From contig NZ_CP049905.1 of the NCBI RefSeq assembly GCF_011305535.1, positions 1,560,001 to 1,624,000 of the forward strand: a stretch of DNA of 64,000 bases, read 5' to 3'. The notes under the pieces are model-generated. The model had not been told where the DNA came from. It saw only the letters and a list, made by a program, of their open reading frames with translations, and searched no databases. A program made the position numbers and the translations under genes. Shown one piece after another: positions 30,844-40,086 of the stretch. Source of the stretch: Diaphorobacter sp. HDW4B. Its GTDB lineage: Bacteria > Pseudomonadota > Gammaproteobacteria > Burkholderiales > Burkholderiaceae_C. How positions within the stretch are numbered: position 1 is the stretch's first letter; each line of letters begins with the position of its first letter.

Positions 30844-32208
30844 ATGATCATCAAGAAGAACAAGAGTTTTACCCGCATATTCCTTTTTCTTTTTCTTATT
30901 TACGGGTTTTGGCTGGCTGTATTTTGGCCAGGAATTCTCGGTGAAGACAGTTTGGCTATTTTGTTAGAAGCAAAGGATCCACTTCACCACACCTCTGGCA
31001 AGCCGGTATTCTGGTATTATTTTGTCAGCGTGCTCTATAGAAAACTACAACTCATAGAAATACCAATGCTCACCATCGTGCTAATTTGCACGAGCATTCT
31101 TGCACGCATAATTTCATGGTGCTGGACCGAAAATCTCAAAAAAACAGCCGTCTTTCTTTTCTTGTTCATTTGCGCGGCACCTCATCTCATCTATTTCGTC
31201 AATTCTCTGTATCCTGATGGTTTCTACGCCATCACCGTCACTGGCCTACTCTTTGAAGTCTGGCTGACCGCAAAAAACAAAACTGCCAGCCGCACCTCAC
31301 TGCTGATGATGGCAATCGCCCTCCCGGTCGCGGCATTCGCTCGTCCCAATGGCATTGTTTTCATCCTTCCAGTTCTTGCCCTGATCCCACTCTGCGACAG
31401 AAAATCACGCTATTGGATTGCAGCCATTCTTGTCGTCTGGTGCTCGCTTCTCGCCTTGGCCATTCAGGTGAAAAAACCCCAATCACATGGCTCTATTTTT
31501 CCGTTGGCAATTTTCGAAACCGTCAATTTTCTCCAGCCACGCATCATGAATCAATGGACATGGAGCCCACGCATTTCATCGGCAACATTGGAAGCATTGA
31601 CAAGAAATCATCCCACCGAGGTCTACACACAGAATTACGACCCTGACTATTGGGACACATTGAACTTCAAGCCCGATGGCCCGCGCGTGATGACTATGCC
31701 GAAGAGTGATCGAAAAATCATCGTGATCGAATTCTTCCGCTACAACCTTTGGCACAACATCCCCGACTTCATGGGCAGCCGCATCAACGTATTTCTGAGC
31801 TCTGCCTTGGCAGATGGCAGCATCCCATCACTGACATACGCGCAAAACGTCATTGAGCGTTCCGGCTCCAACTCCAACTATCATCCCTTTGGTCTGCAAA
31901 GAATCGAAGAGAAGCTGAACTGGCTCCACCACTTCACTTATCAGTACCGCTACTTGCTGTGGACGCCTTTTTTGGGCCTCGCATTGCTTTTCATGCTGCT
32001 ATCGCAAGCTGTCAAAGAGCGGCAGATTCCCATCTTGCTCGTGACCGTACCGATGTTTCTGCAACTCGGGGGAATTTTCTTTTTTTCAATAGCAAGCGAG
32101 TATCGATACCTCCTGCCTTTCTTCACGCTTCCATTGACGCTTCTGCCCATCTACGTAATGGAACGACGAAAGACCCGAGAGAAGATAACACCAACCGTTG
32201 TGAAATGA
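30844..32208 (+). CDS. Polytopic membrane protein, GT-C-like, AT-rich paralogue of the protein at 24665
   Basis: 454 residues, about ten membrane spans. FWPGILGEDS, PVFWYYFVS, FFRYNLWHN, FGLQRIEEKL, YLLWTPFLGLALLF and EYRYLLPFFTLPL match the protein at 24665 block for block, so the two are paralogues. The first 60 bases are only about one third G+C and Lys/Ile/Phe codons are frequent, unlike the neighbourhood, which points to separate acquisition. Likely the membrane glycosyltransferase of the locus; function is inferred from the context of an EamA-like transporter and a GT2 gene directly downstream. Confidence 0.6.
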   Translation: MIIKKNKSFTRIFLFLFLIYGFWLAVFWPGILGEDSLAILLEAKDPLHHTSGKPVFWYYFVSVLYRKLQLIEIPMLTIVLICTSILARIISWCWTENLKKTAVFLFLFICAAPHLIYFVNSLYPDGFYAITVTGLLFEVWLTAKNKTASRTSLLMMAIALPVAAFARPNGIVFILPVLALIPLCDRKSRYWIAAILVVWCSLLALAIQVKKPQSHGSIFPLAIFETVNFLQPRIMNQWTWSPRISSATLEALTRNHPTEVYTQNYDPDYWDTLNFKPDGPRVMTMPKSDRKIIVIEFFRYNLWHNIPDFMGSRINVFLSSALADGSIPSLTYAQNVIERSGSNSNYHPFGLQRIEEKLNWLHHFTYQYRYLLWTPFLGLALLFMLLSQAVKERQIPILLVTVPMFLQLGGIFFFSIASEYRYLLPFFTLPLTLLPIYVMERRKTREKITPTVVK

Positions 32209-32345
32209 GCCACTCGTAGTCGCAGACTATCCCGTCTCAATGACCGAAGGGCGCATCTGTCCCACATGCGCCCCGAAGATACAATCTTTGCCAGAAGAGC
32301 GGTTGCAATGCTCAATCACTCCCGCTCAAACCCTTCACGCGACTC

Positions 32346-32696
32346 ATGTCACTCTTCATCTCCATCATCACCGTCCTTTGTGTCGTTGGCATCTCACTAG
32401 GCCAGTTGCTTTTCAAGAAAGCCGCCATAGCAATCCCTGCAGACGCAACTTGGCAACACTGGGTCCTCAACCCTTGGCTTGTTGCGGCATTGGCACTCTA
32501 CGGAATTACGACGCTAATCTGGATCTGGGTGCTGCGCCATGCGCCGTTGCATTTGGCTTACCCATTCATGGGCTTGGCGTTTTTGATTGTTCCATGCCTC
32601 GGGTGGCTTATCTTGGGTGAGCGCATACAGTTGCCTACGATCATTGGAGGCGCACTGATCCTTGCGGGCATCGCCATCGCGGCGCGCGCCTCCTGA
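32346..32696 (+). CDS. EamA/SMR-like four-span transporter, candidate lipid-linked sugar flippase
   Basis: 116 residues with four membrane spans and few loops. The layout (SLGQLLFKKAA in span 1, APLHLAYPFMGLAFLIVPCLGWLILGERI in spans 3-4) resembles half-size EamA/DMT proteins such as ArnE and ArnF, which flip undecaprenyl-phosphate-aminoarabinose. It is followed after 22 bases by a polyprenol-type glycosyltransferase gene. The pairing suggests it flips the product of that enzyme, which is inference. Confidence 0.7.
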   Translation: MSLFISIITVLCVVGISLGQLLFKKAAIAIPADATWQHWVLNPWLVAALALYGITTLIWIWVLRHAPLHLAYPFMGLAFLIVPCLGWLILGERIQLPTIIGGALILAGIAIAARAS

Positions 32697-32718
32697 ATGT
32701 GAGAAGTGAAACAAGTCC

Positions 32719-33714
32719 ATGAAAATCGCCGTCGCCATCCCCTGCTACAAAGTCACCAACCACGTAATGGGTGTCATCGCAGCCATCGGCCCTGAAGTGG
32801 ATGCGATCTACGCAGTCGACGACGCGTGCCCCAACCATAGCGGCAAATTCATCGAAGAGCACAACACCGACCCGCGTGTACGTGTGCTCTACAACCCGGA
32901 AAACCGCGGCGTTGGTGGCGCGATCGTCACCGCCTACAAGGCTGCGATTGCGGACAAGATGGACATCGTCGTGAAGATCGATGGCGACGGTCAGATGAAT
33001 CCAGCCTTGTTGCCTCAATTCGTTCGCCCGCTGCTGCGCAAGCAGGCCGACTACACCAAGGGCAATCGGTTCTTTCGCCCTGAATCCGTCCAAGACATGC
33101 CGCCCGTTCGCTTGTTCGGCAATGCTGTGCTGTCCTTCCTCACCAAGCTCAGCTGTGGCTACTGGAACAGCATGGATCCGACTAACGGCTACACCGCTGT
33201 GCGCACCAACGTACTGGAAGAGCTGCCCCTCGACAAACTGGAGCGCCGCTACTTTTTTGAAACCGACATGCTGTTCCGCCTGAACACGGTGCGTGCCGTA
33301 GTCAGGGACGTGCCCATGGATTCGGTGTACGCCGACGAAGAATCCAATCTCAAGATCGGCAAGATCCTGCCCGAGTTTCTGCGCAAGCATCTTTCGCGTT
33401 TGGGGCGGCGCTACGTCTACAACTATCTTGTGCGCGATTTCAACGTGGGCACCGTCTACAGTCTGATGGGCACATTGCTGGTATTGGGTGGCAGCTTTTT
33501 CGGGATCGCACACTGGATTTCCGGCAACGCGCACAACCAGACAGCTTCAAGCGGAACCGTCATGTTGGCAGCTTTGCCCATCATCATCGGCATTCAATGT
33601 CTTATTGCATTCATGCACTACGACGTGAGCAATGTGCCGACCGAGCCGCTCAGCAACTCGCTGGATGATTTGCATACACCTGCCCGATCGCCCAGCACCA
33701 ATCTGGATATTTGA
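32719..33714 (+). CDS. Family 2 glycosyltransferase, polyprenyl-phosphate sugar transferase type
   Basis: 331 residues. The GT-A domain begins at residue 1: VAIPCYK, the first acidic pair in YAVDDACPNHS (about 33-34) and the DxD in VKIDGDGQM (88-90). LDKLERRYFFETDMLFRL is close to the catalytic helix of DPM1/GtrB-like enzymes. Two C-terminal membrane spans lie at about 252-270 and 280-300. Such proteins transfer a sugar from a nucleotide donor to undecaprenyl phosphate on the cytoplasmic face. The neighbouring EamA-like and polytopic proteins would flip and then use that lipid-linked sugar. Confidence 0.8.
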   Translation: MKIAVAIPCYKVTNHVMGVIAAIGPEVDAIYAVDDACPNHSGKFIEEHNTDPRVRVLYNPENRGVGGAIVTAYKAAIADKMDIVVKIDGDGQMNPALLPQFVRPLLRKQADYTKGNRFFRPESVQDMPPVRLFGNAVLSFLTKLSCGYWNSMDPTNGYTAVRTNVLEELPLDKLERRYFFETDMLFRLNTVRAVVRDVPMDSVYADEESNLKIGKILPEFLRKHLSRLGRRYVYNYLVRDFNVGTVYSLMGTLLVLGGSFFGIAHWISGNAHNQTASSGTVMLAALPIIIGIQCLIAFMHYDVSNVPTEPLSNSLDDLHTPARSPSTNLDI

Positions 33715-33723
33715 ACTTCATCC

Positions 33724-35610
33724 ATGCTTAGCACCTGCATGTCCCTGACAGACAGCCGTATCCGCCCAGCACTCAGCTTGCTCGTGATGTCACTTTTCAC
33801 CCAAGTGGCACTGGCCCAGAGTGGTGGCGCTTCTGCAGGTGAAACGCGCAAACATCCGCTTGTCATTGCGCCGACCATCGAAGGCATGCTCGTGTGTGCC
33901 TCTGCGACCGCAGACACGCAGCACATCGCCACCCACATTCAGGCAGAGGCCGCGTGTGTCAAGCGCGGGGAAGTCGCCTCGGCTGCCGTCAATGCGTTGC
34001 TCGACACGCTCGAGCCTGACGGCCCCAAGGGGGATGTGCAGGTGGGCTACACCTTGACCTTGCAGTTGCTTGGGCTGTACCAGAAGAGCGGTAGCGGTGA
34101 GTGGCAGATCGACGCGGATCGTGTAAATGCGTCGCTACAGCTCATCCGTGAAATCAAGCGCCCTGTCGTGATCTATCTGGCTGCCGATCACTTCGACACT
34201 GTTGGCCCGTTACCCAAAGAGCTTGCCAAGGATCCGAGCAACCTGATGTGGCTCCGTGATGGCAAGCCGCCGCAGTTGGGCTACTTCGGCTACGACATCC
34301 TGCCCTACACGCTCTCGACCGACCCAGCGATTCCTGTCAACAAGTACCGTTTCGAGGCGTTGGAATACCTTGCCAAGAAACTGCAGACTCTGCCAAAAGA
34401 CGCGCAGGATCGCATCGTTGCGGTCAACCTGCTGGGGGAGCTGCACCATATGTTCCCGGATTTTGAAAATGGCATGGGACTCAAGCTGGATGTACAAGTC
34501 ACCGACTACAGCCCCGCGTCGGTTGCCGGTTTCCGAAACTGGCTGAAGAACAAGTACCAGACGACCGATGAGCTCGCGAAGCGCACCGGGCTGCAGTATG
34601 CGAGCTTCGACGCCATCCCCGCGCCATCCAAGGACATCCGCAAGGAACCGCTGCAAAGCTTCGGGGAACACTACGACGCCTATGCCGATGGCATTCTGCC
34701 GATCGGTGGCTGGCTCTGGGATCCCAAGCAGGTCATCAAGCGCCTGGAGCTCCATGTCGACGGCAAACGTGCCGGCACAGTGAGCCAGCAATTGAACCGC
34801 CTCGATGTCTACCGCGCCGTTGAAGAAATCACGTCGGCCAACACCGGCTACCGCATCGACTACGACTACAGCGGTCTCAAGCCTGGCAAGCACATTGCGC
34901 AAGTCGTCGCAGTATCTGCGGAAGGCAAATCGCTGTTCGGCGAGCGTGAATTCGTGGTCGTTCCACGCGACCAATCGCGCATCGGCACGCGCGCGCCTGC
35001 AGGGCTCAAGAATCTGCCATCGTCAGAACGTGTGCTGTCGGGCATCCGCACCTACATGGACACCCCGAAGCCGCTGCAGGATGTCTACTACAACCCGCTT
35101 GCGCGCGACTGGAACGCATACCGCGCCACGCAGGTCTATGGCTTCCTCCAGGCGTTCTACGACCGTGCTCTTAAAGCAGGTCTGTCCGCAGACAAGCTCT
35201 ACTCGCACCAGATCGTGCCCAACGTGAACTCATCGTGGAACCACCAATTGTTCGCGGCAGACACCACGCTCAACGGCAATACGCCCTGGAAGCAAGGCCT
35301 CAACATGTATGGCGGCTCCACCAACAGCCCCTGGATGCAGTTCTTCATCGCGCAGCGCAAGATCGCCGACTATGGCGTGCCTGAATTCAACCCCCAGCAG
35401 TGGAAGCGCGATGGCGAACATCTGGCCGCGATGCAGTCGCACCTGAAGGCTGGTGCGCGCTTCATTTCACCGTATTATTTTTCGATCATTCCGCAGCGTT
35501 TCAAAGGTGCATCGGAACACGGCGTGAACCGAATGGAGCTGAGCGCGGATAATCCCAAGGATGGCTCGGACAAGTTCTACCGGGCCATCATCGAATTCGC
35601 GAAACAATGA
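33724..35610 (+). CDS. Secreted GH42-like TIM-barrel protein with inserted beta-sandwich
   Basis: 628 residues with a cleavable signal peptide (about 1-32, ending VALAQ). The block FRNWLKNKYQTTDELAKRTG closely resembles the GH42/GH14-type signature in which a family member reads F..WLK.KYG.L..LN...G. GELHHMF is a possible acid/base Glu region. Residues about 330-420 form an inserted domain with IGGWLWDPKQVIKRLELHVDG, LNRLDVYRA and LKPGKHIAQVV, the pattern of an Ig-like sugar-associated fold. I infer a periplasmic or surface glycoside hydrolase or glycan-binding protein; catalytic residues are not proven. Start at 33724; ATG at 33739 is an alternative. Same strand as the GT2 gene, nine bases apart. 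Confidence 0.6.
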   Translation: MLSTCMSLTDSRIRPALSLLVMSLFTQVALAQSGGASAGETRKHPLVIAPTIEGMLVCASATADTQHIATHIQAEAACVKRGEVASAAVNALLDTLEPDGPKGDVQVGYTLTLQLLGLYQKSGSGEWQIDADRVNASLQLIREIKRPVVIYLAADHFDTVGPLPKELAKDPSNLMWLRDGKPPQLGYFGYDILPYTLSTDPAIPVNKYRFEALEYLAKKLQTLPKDAQDRIVAVNLLGELHHMFPDFENGMGLKLDVQVTDYSPASVAGFRNWLKNKYQTTDELAKRTGLQYASFDAIPAPSKDIRKEPLQSFGEHYDAYADGILPIGGWLWDPKQVIKRLELHVDGKRAGTVSQQLNRLDVYRAVEEITSANTGYRIDYDYSGLKPGKHIAQVVAVSAEGKSLFGEREFVVVPRDQSRIGTRAPAGLKNLPSSERVLSGIRTYMDTPKPLQDVYYNPLARDWNAYRATQVYGFLQAFYDRALKAGLSADKLYSHQIVPNVNSSWNHQLFAADTTLNGNTPWKQGLNMYGGSTNSPWMQFFIAQRKIADYGVPEFNPQQWKRDGEHLAAMQSHLKAGARFISPYYFSIIPQRFKGASEHGVNRMELSADNPKDGSDKFYRAIIEFAKQ

Positions 35611-35637
35611 GATCGGTACCCGTCGGGTACCGATCTC
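35609..35637. other. Perfect 13-bp hairpin at the stop codon of the GH42-like gene
   Basis: Bases 35609-35621 pair with 35625-35637 with a three-base loop; the stem includes the last two bases of the stop codon. There is no T run after it. It lies between the GH42-like and HAD genes and would hide a start at 35607. Confidence 0.7.
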
Positions 35638-35651
35638 CCATATTGCTCACT

Positions 35652-36443
35652 ATGCTTTCCCTGGCACACTGGCCACAGGATGACCGCGCGCAACTGCACG
35701 GCATCTTCACCGACATCGACGACACCCTCACCACCGACGGCGCGATCACGCAGGACGCGCTGGAGGCGCTTGCTGCGCTCAAGAGCGCTGGCTTGCACGT
35801 GATTCCCATCACCGGTCGCCCGATCGGCTGGAGCGAGCCGTTTGCGTCGCAGTGGCCGGTGGATGCCATCGTGGCGGAGAACGGGTCCGTGGCGTTTCGC
35901 GGTGATGGCAGCAAGACTGGACAGATCCACAAGATCTACCAGCAGGACGAGGCCACGCGTACAACGAACTACGCGCGCATGCAGGAAGTCGCGCAGCAGA
36001 TCGTGCGCGAAGTGCCGGGCGCAATGCTCGCCACCGACTCCCATGGCCGCGAAACCGACATCGCCATCGACCACAGCGAGTTCACCCACCTGCCGCAAGC
36101 GGGCATCGACCAGGCCGTCGCCATCATGCGCGCGGCGGGCATGAACGCCACGGTGAGCAGCATCCACATCAACGGCTGGTTCGGCGATCACAACAAGCTC
36201 GAAGGCGCACGCTGGATCGTGCGCGAGCTGTTCAACCGCGACCTCGATCAGGAGATGGATCACTGGGCCTACGTCGGCGATTCGACCAACGACCAACTGA
36301 TGTTCACGACCTTCAAGAACAGCATCGGCGTCGCCAACATCGCCCGCTTTGTTCCGCAGCTCAAGGATTTTCCGAAGTATGTGACCAACGGCGAGCGCGG
36401 TGCAGGTTTTGCAGAAGCAGCCAAGATGCTGCTTGCAAGGTAA
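35652..36443 (+). CDS. HAD-IIB superfamily sugar phosphatase
   Basis: 263 residues. Motif I is FTDIDDTLTTDG with the nucleophile and acid Asp two apart. Motif II is ITGRP. The late block YVGDSTNDQLMF carries motif IV. The cap resembles type IIB phosphatases of the mannosyl-3-phosphoglycerate and sucrose-phosphate group, so a phosphosugar substrate is likely. The frame is open from an ATG at 35607 that overlaps the upstream stop as ATGA, but that start sits in a 13-bp hairpin; 35652 is preferred, with no clear ribosome binding site at either. Last gene of the glycan group. Confidence 0.78.
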   Translation: MLSLAHWPQDDRAQLHGIFTDIDDTLTTDGAITQDALEALAALKSAGLHVIPITGRPIGWSEPFASQWPVDAIVAENGSVAFRGDGSKTGQIHKIYQQDEATRTTNYARMQEVAQQIVREVPGAMLATDSHGRETDIAIDHSEFTHLPQAGIDQAVAIMRAAGMNATVSSIHINGWFGDHNKLEGARWIVRELFNRDLDQEMDHWAYVGDSTNDQLMFTTFKNSIGVANIARFVPQLKDFPKYVTNGERGAGFAEAAKMLLAR

Positions 36444-36526
36444 AGCACCAACGCCACACTGAAGCTTAAGCTCAAGCCGAATTCGTCACAGCAAGCTACG
36501 CAGCGCACAAGGCATACAAGCCTTGG

Positions 36527-36636
36527 CCACAACGGCAAGATCGCCCTTGAGACGCGACGCAGAGACGAAGACAGTACTCCCGTACGGCAAGGCTCTGCAA
36601 CAAAGTATCAAGGGCGATATTGCCGCCTCAAAACGA
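36527..36636 (-). ncRNA. Structured RNA-like repeat, copy 3 (3' of gltL)
   Basis: The outer stem pairs 36534-36550 with 36608-36624 with one mismatch, at the same place as in copies 1 and 2. Two neighbouring pairs are changed on both sides relative to those copies. The inner stem is GCAGAG (36559-36564) with CTCTGC (36593-36598), unrelated in sequence to the inner stems of the other copies. The apical GTAC/GTAC hairpin (36574-36585) has a minus-strand loop GGGA. It follows the gltL terminator, with a small extra hairpin (CGAAGCC/GGCTTCG, 36644-36661) between. Confidence 0.72.
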
Positions 36637-36684
36637 TTCACCAATCGAAGCCGAAAGGCTTCGTAAAAACAAGAAGCACAAACA

Positions 36685-36713
36685 AAAAAGGACATCACGA
36701 AGATGTCCTTTTT
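36685..36713. terminator. Bidirectional intrinsic terminator 3' of gltL
   Basis: A 12-base perfect stem (36685-36696 with 36702-36713), loop ACGAA, A-rich on one side and T-rich on the other. It lies 24 bases after the gltL stop (minus strand) and also faces plus-strand reads from the HAD gene. Confidence 0.9.
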
Positions 36714-36736
36714 GCTTGGAAAAGCCAAAACGAAGA

Positions 36737-37474
<738 letters not shown>

Positions 37475-37498
37475 TGCAATTCCTTTGATCGTGCAGCA

Positions 37499-38170
37499 TT
37501 AGCGGATGATGGCGATCTTCTTGTGCAGGCGCTTGACGAACCACGAGAGCGCGTAGCACAGCACAAAATAGGTCACGGCCGCAGCAAGATAGGCTTCCAC
37601 CGGGCGACCGAAGTTCTTGCCGGCGATGTCAAAGCCCTTGAGCATGTCGTAAGCACCAATCGCGTAGACCAGCGAAGTGTCCTGGAACAGGATGATGGTC
37701 TGCGTGAGCAGCACGGGCAGCATGTTGCGGAAGGCTTGTGGCAGAACCACCAGTCGCATGTTCTGGCCGTAGCTCATGCCCAGCGCCTGACCTGCAAACA
37801 CCTGTCCACGCGGAATGGACTGAATGCCTGCACGCATGATCTCGCTGAAGTAAGCGGCTTCAAACGCCACGAAGGTGATGATGGCCGAAGACTCTGCGCC
37901 GATGGGTTTGCCGATGATCATCGGCACCAGCAGGAAGAACCACAGGATCACCATCACCAACGGAATCGAACGCATGCCGTTCACGTAGATGGTGGCCGGC
38001 ACCTCAAGCGCCTTCTTGCCTGACAGGCGCATGAGCGCCAGCAAGGTGCCGAAGAAGATACCGCCCAGGGTGGCAATCACCGTCAGCAGCAAGCTGTACT
38101 GCAGACCTTTCCAGACATAGTTGACGAAAAGATCCGACGAGAAAAATGACCAGTCGATTTGGAGATTCAT
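37499..38170 (-). CDS. gltK: Amino-acid ABC transporter permease (GltK-like)
   Basis: 223 residues, about five membrane spans. The EAA loop for ATPase contact is ...AGQALGMSYGQNMRLVVLPQAFRNMLPVL. The start MNLQIDW is placed at 38170, one base after the gltJ stop (38172), instead of the longer frame to 38197. It pairs with GltJ to form the heterodimeric membrane channel. Confidence 0.92.
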   Translation of the reverse strand: MNLQIDWSFFSSDLFVNYVWKGLQYSLLLTVIATLGGIFFGTLLALMRLSGKKALEVPATIYVNGMRSIPLVMVILWFFLLVPMIIGKPIGAESSAIITFVAFEAAYFSEIMRAGIQSIPRGQVFAGQALGMSYGQNMRLVVLPQAFRNMLPVLLTQTIILFQDTSLVYAIGAYDMLKGFDIAGKNFGRPVEAYLAAAVTYFVLCYALSWFVKRLHKKIAIIR

Positions 38171-38171
38171 A

Positions 38172-38924
38172 TCAGTGACCTCCTCCGCTTGCCGCAATCA
38201 TTCCCGGCACCCGGGTGCGCTTTTCGATGAACGCCATGATGCGGTTGATGACCAAGGCAGAGAACACATAGCACGCAGTGACGGCCAGATAGATTTCCAC
38301 GCCACGCGCGGTTTCTTCCTGCGCCTGCATGGCAAACATGGTGAGTTCGGCGACCGAGACCGCGAACGCCACCGACGAGTTCTTGAACACATTCATCGCC
38401 TCGCTGGTCAGCGGCGGCATGATGATGCGATAGGCCATGGGCAGCAGCACATAGCGGTAGGTCTGATACGTGGTGAAGCCCATCGCCATGCCGGCATAGC
38501 GCTGGCCACGGGGCAAGGCTTGAATGCCTGAGCGCACCTGCTCGGCAATCCGCGCCGACGTGAACAGACCGATGGCGATCACCACCAGCACAAAGCCATC
38601 CACACCCTTCATGACCGGGAATATCGACGGTATGACGTGATACCAGACGAACACCTGCACCAGCAGCGGAATGTTGCGGAACAACTCCACCCAGGCATTC
38701 CCCAGCCCGACGACCCACGGCCTGTCAGGCAAGGTCCTGAGCGTGCCGATGACCGAGCCAACGATCAGGGCGATGACCAGCGCCAACAGCGCCACAGACA
38801 ATGTCCAGCCCCAGGCGGACAACAACCAGTTCAGGTAAGTGATATCGCCGTTTTTTCCAAAACAGCTTTGCCCGACCTCTTGGGTTATGGTGTCTTGACA
38901 GAACACCTGCCAGTCCCAACTCAT
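38172..38924 (-). CDS. gltJ: Amino-acid ABC transporter permease (GltJ-like)
   Basis: 250 residues, about five membrane spans after a periplasmic N-terminal stretch containing two Cys (CQDTITQEVGQSC), a feature of GltJ. The EAA loop is ...AGMAMGFTTYQTYRYVLLPMAYRIIMPPL. Almost contiguous with gltK. It is separated from gltI by 129 bases containing a terminator-like hairpin, so expression of J, K and L may depend on read-through or a second promoter. Confidence 0.92.
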   Translation of the reverse strand: MSWDWQVFCQDTITQEVGQSCFGKNGDITYLNWLLSAWGWTLSVALLALVIALIVGSVIGTLRTLPDRPWVVGLGNAWVELFRNIPLLVQVFVWYHVIPSIFPVMKGVDGFVLVVIAIGLFTSARIAEQVRSGIQALPRGQRYAGMAMGFTTYQTYRYVLLPMAYRIIMPPLTSEAMNVFKNSSVAFAVSVAELTMFAMQAQEETARGVEIYLAVTACYVFSALVINRIMAFIEKRTRVPGMIAASGGGH

Positions 38925-38995
38925 ACGAGCACCTCTTCATTCTTCATACGCGACTCACGATAAATTCATAGTCATCATTTATCGCAACAAAAAAG

Positions 38996-39034
38996 CCCCT
39001 TCATATCTAGGATTGACCCTAGTGCGAAGGGGCG
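38996..39034 (-). terminator. Terminator or attenuator between gltI and gltJ
   Basis: GCCCCTTC (38996-39003) pairs with GAAGGGGC (39027-39034); inside it CTAGG pairs with CCTAG. On the minus strand six T follow. Such hairpins after the binding-protein gene commonly reduce read-through so that GltI is made in excess. Confidence 0.8.
39009..39022. promoter_or_regulatory. Imperfect copy of the 14-bp TAGGGT..ACCCTA palindrome
   Basis: TAGGATTGACCCTA matches the perfect palindrome at 49574-49587 at 12 of 14 positions and sits in the loop of the gltI-gltJ hairpin. It may simply be stem sequence. Confidence 0.3.
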
Positions 39035-39053
39035 CGCGATCAACGCGGGAAGA

Positions 39054-39953
39054 TTACTTGAGCGTGTACTCTTCCATTGGCTTCATGTTCAGATTCTTCC
39101 AAGCGTCCTTGGTGGCAGCCGTCAGCGGCAGGCCCACCTTCACGTTGTTGGGAGGAATCGGTTGCATGAACCACTTGTCATACAGCTTGGCGAGCGAGCC
39201 ATCCTTGATCTGACGAGCGATGGAGGCATTCACGGCCTTCAGGAACTCAGGGTCATCCTTGCGCAGCATGCAGGCAATGGGTTCCACCGACAGCACGGGG
39301 CCGACGATCTTGAAGTCTGCAGGGTTCTTGGACTTGGAGATGTTGGCGGCCAGAATCGAGCCGTCCATGACGAAAGCGTCGGCACGGTCGGACTCCAGCA
39401 TCAGGAAGGAGTCGGCGTGGTCCTTGCCCATGACTTCCTTGAAGTCCAGCTTCTCGGCACGCTTGTTCTTGCGCAGTGTCTGCACCGACGTGGTGCCGGT
39501 GGTGGTCACCAGTGTCTTGCCAGCCAGGTCCTTGATGTCCTTGATGCCGGACTTGGCCTTCACAGCAATGCGCACTTCTTCCACGTAGGTGGTGTAGGCG
39601 AAAGCGGCATCCTTTTGGCGTGCCTGGTTGTTGGTGGTGGAGCCGCACTCGATGTCCACGGTGCCGTTTTGCACCAGAGGAATGCGGTTTTGCGATGTCA
39701 GTGGTTGGTAGTTGACGGCCAACTGTTCCAGCTTCAATTGCTTCTGGATGTCACGCAGGATGATTTCACCCATCTCTGTGTGAAAGCCCACATATTTGCC
39801 ATTGCCAAGGGTATAGCCCAAGCCCGAAGACTCACGCACGCCCAGAGTCACGGCGCCCGAAGATTTGATCTTTGCCAGTGTGTCGTTGGCTTGGGCCATG
39901 ACGGTACCCGCAGCCAACACAGAAATAGCAGCGACCAACAAATGCTTCTTCAT
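39054..39953 (-). CDS. gltI: Amino-acid ABC transporter substrate-binding protein (GltI-like)
   Basis: 299 residues with a signal peptide (1-20, ending GTVMAQA). The periplasmic binding fold of family 3 is shown by SGAVTLGVRE, the DIECGSTTNN block (ligand-contact loop) and TTGTTSVQTLRKN. The start at 39953 has AGGAG eight bases upstream; the frame to 40001 is not used. Best match glutamate/aspartate. First gene of gltIJKL. Confidence 0.92.
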   Translation of the reverse strand: MKKHLLVAAISVLAAGTVMAQANDTLAKIKSSGAVTLGVRESSGLGYTLGNGKYVGFHTEMGEIILRDIQKQLKLEQLAVNYQPLTSQNRIPLVQNGTVDIECGSTTNNQARQKDAAFAYTTYVEEVRIAVKAKSGIKDIKDLAGKTLVTTTGTTSVQTLRKNKRAEKLDFKEVMGKDHADSFLMLESDRADAFVMDGSILAANISKSKNPADFKIVGPVLSVEPIACMLRKDDPEFLKAVNASIARQIKDGSLAKLYDKWFMQPIPPNNVKVGLPLTAATKDAWKNLNMKPMEEYTLK

Positions 39954-40086
39954 AGAATCTCCTTGCAAATGAAGCGAAAAAACCGAGGATATTGAATACA
40001 ACGTGCTTTGAAAGTCGGGGCAATACCCGTCAATCGTAAATCTTTGTTTTCAAACTCTCGTAAAACTCTTGTCTGGGATTGCACCA

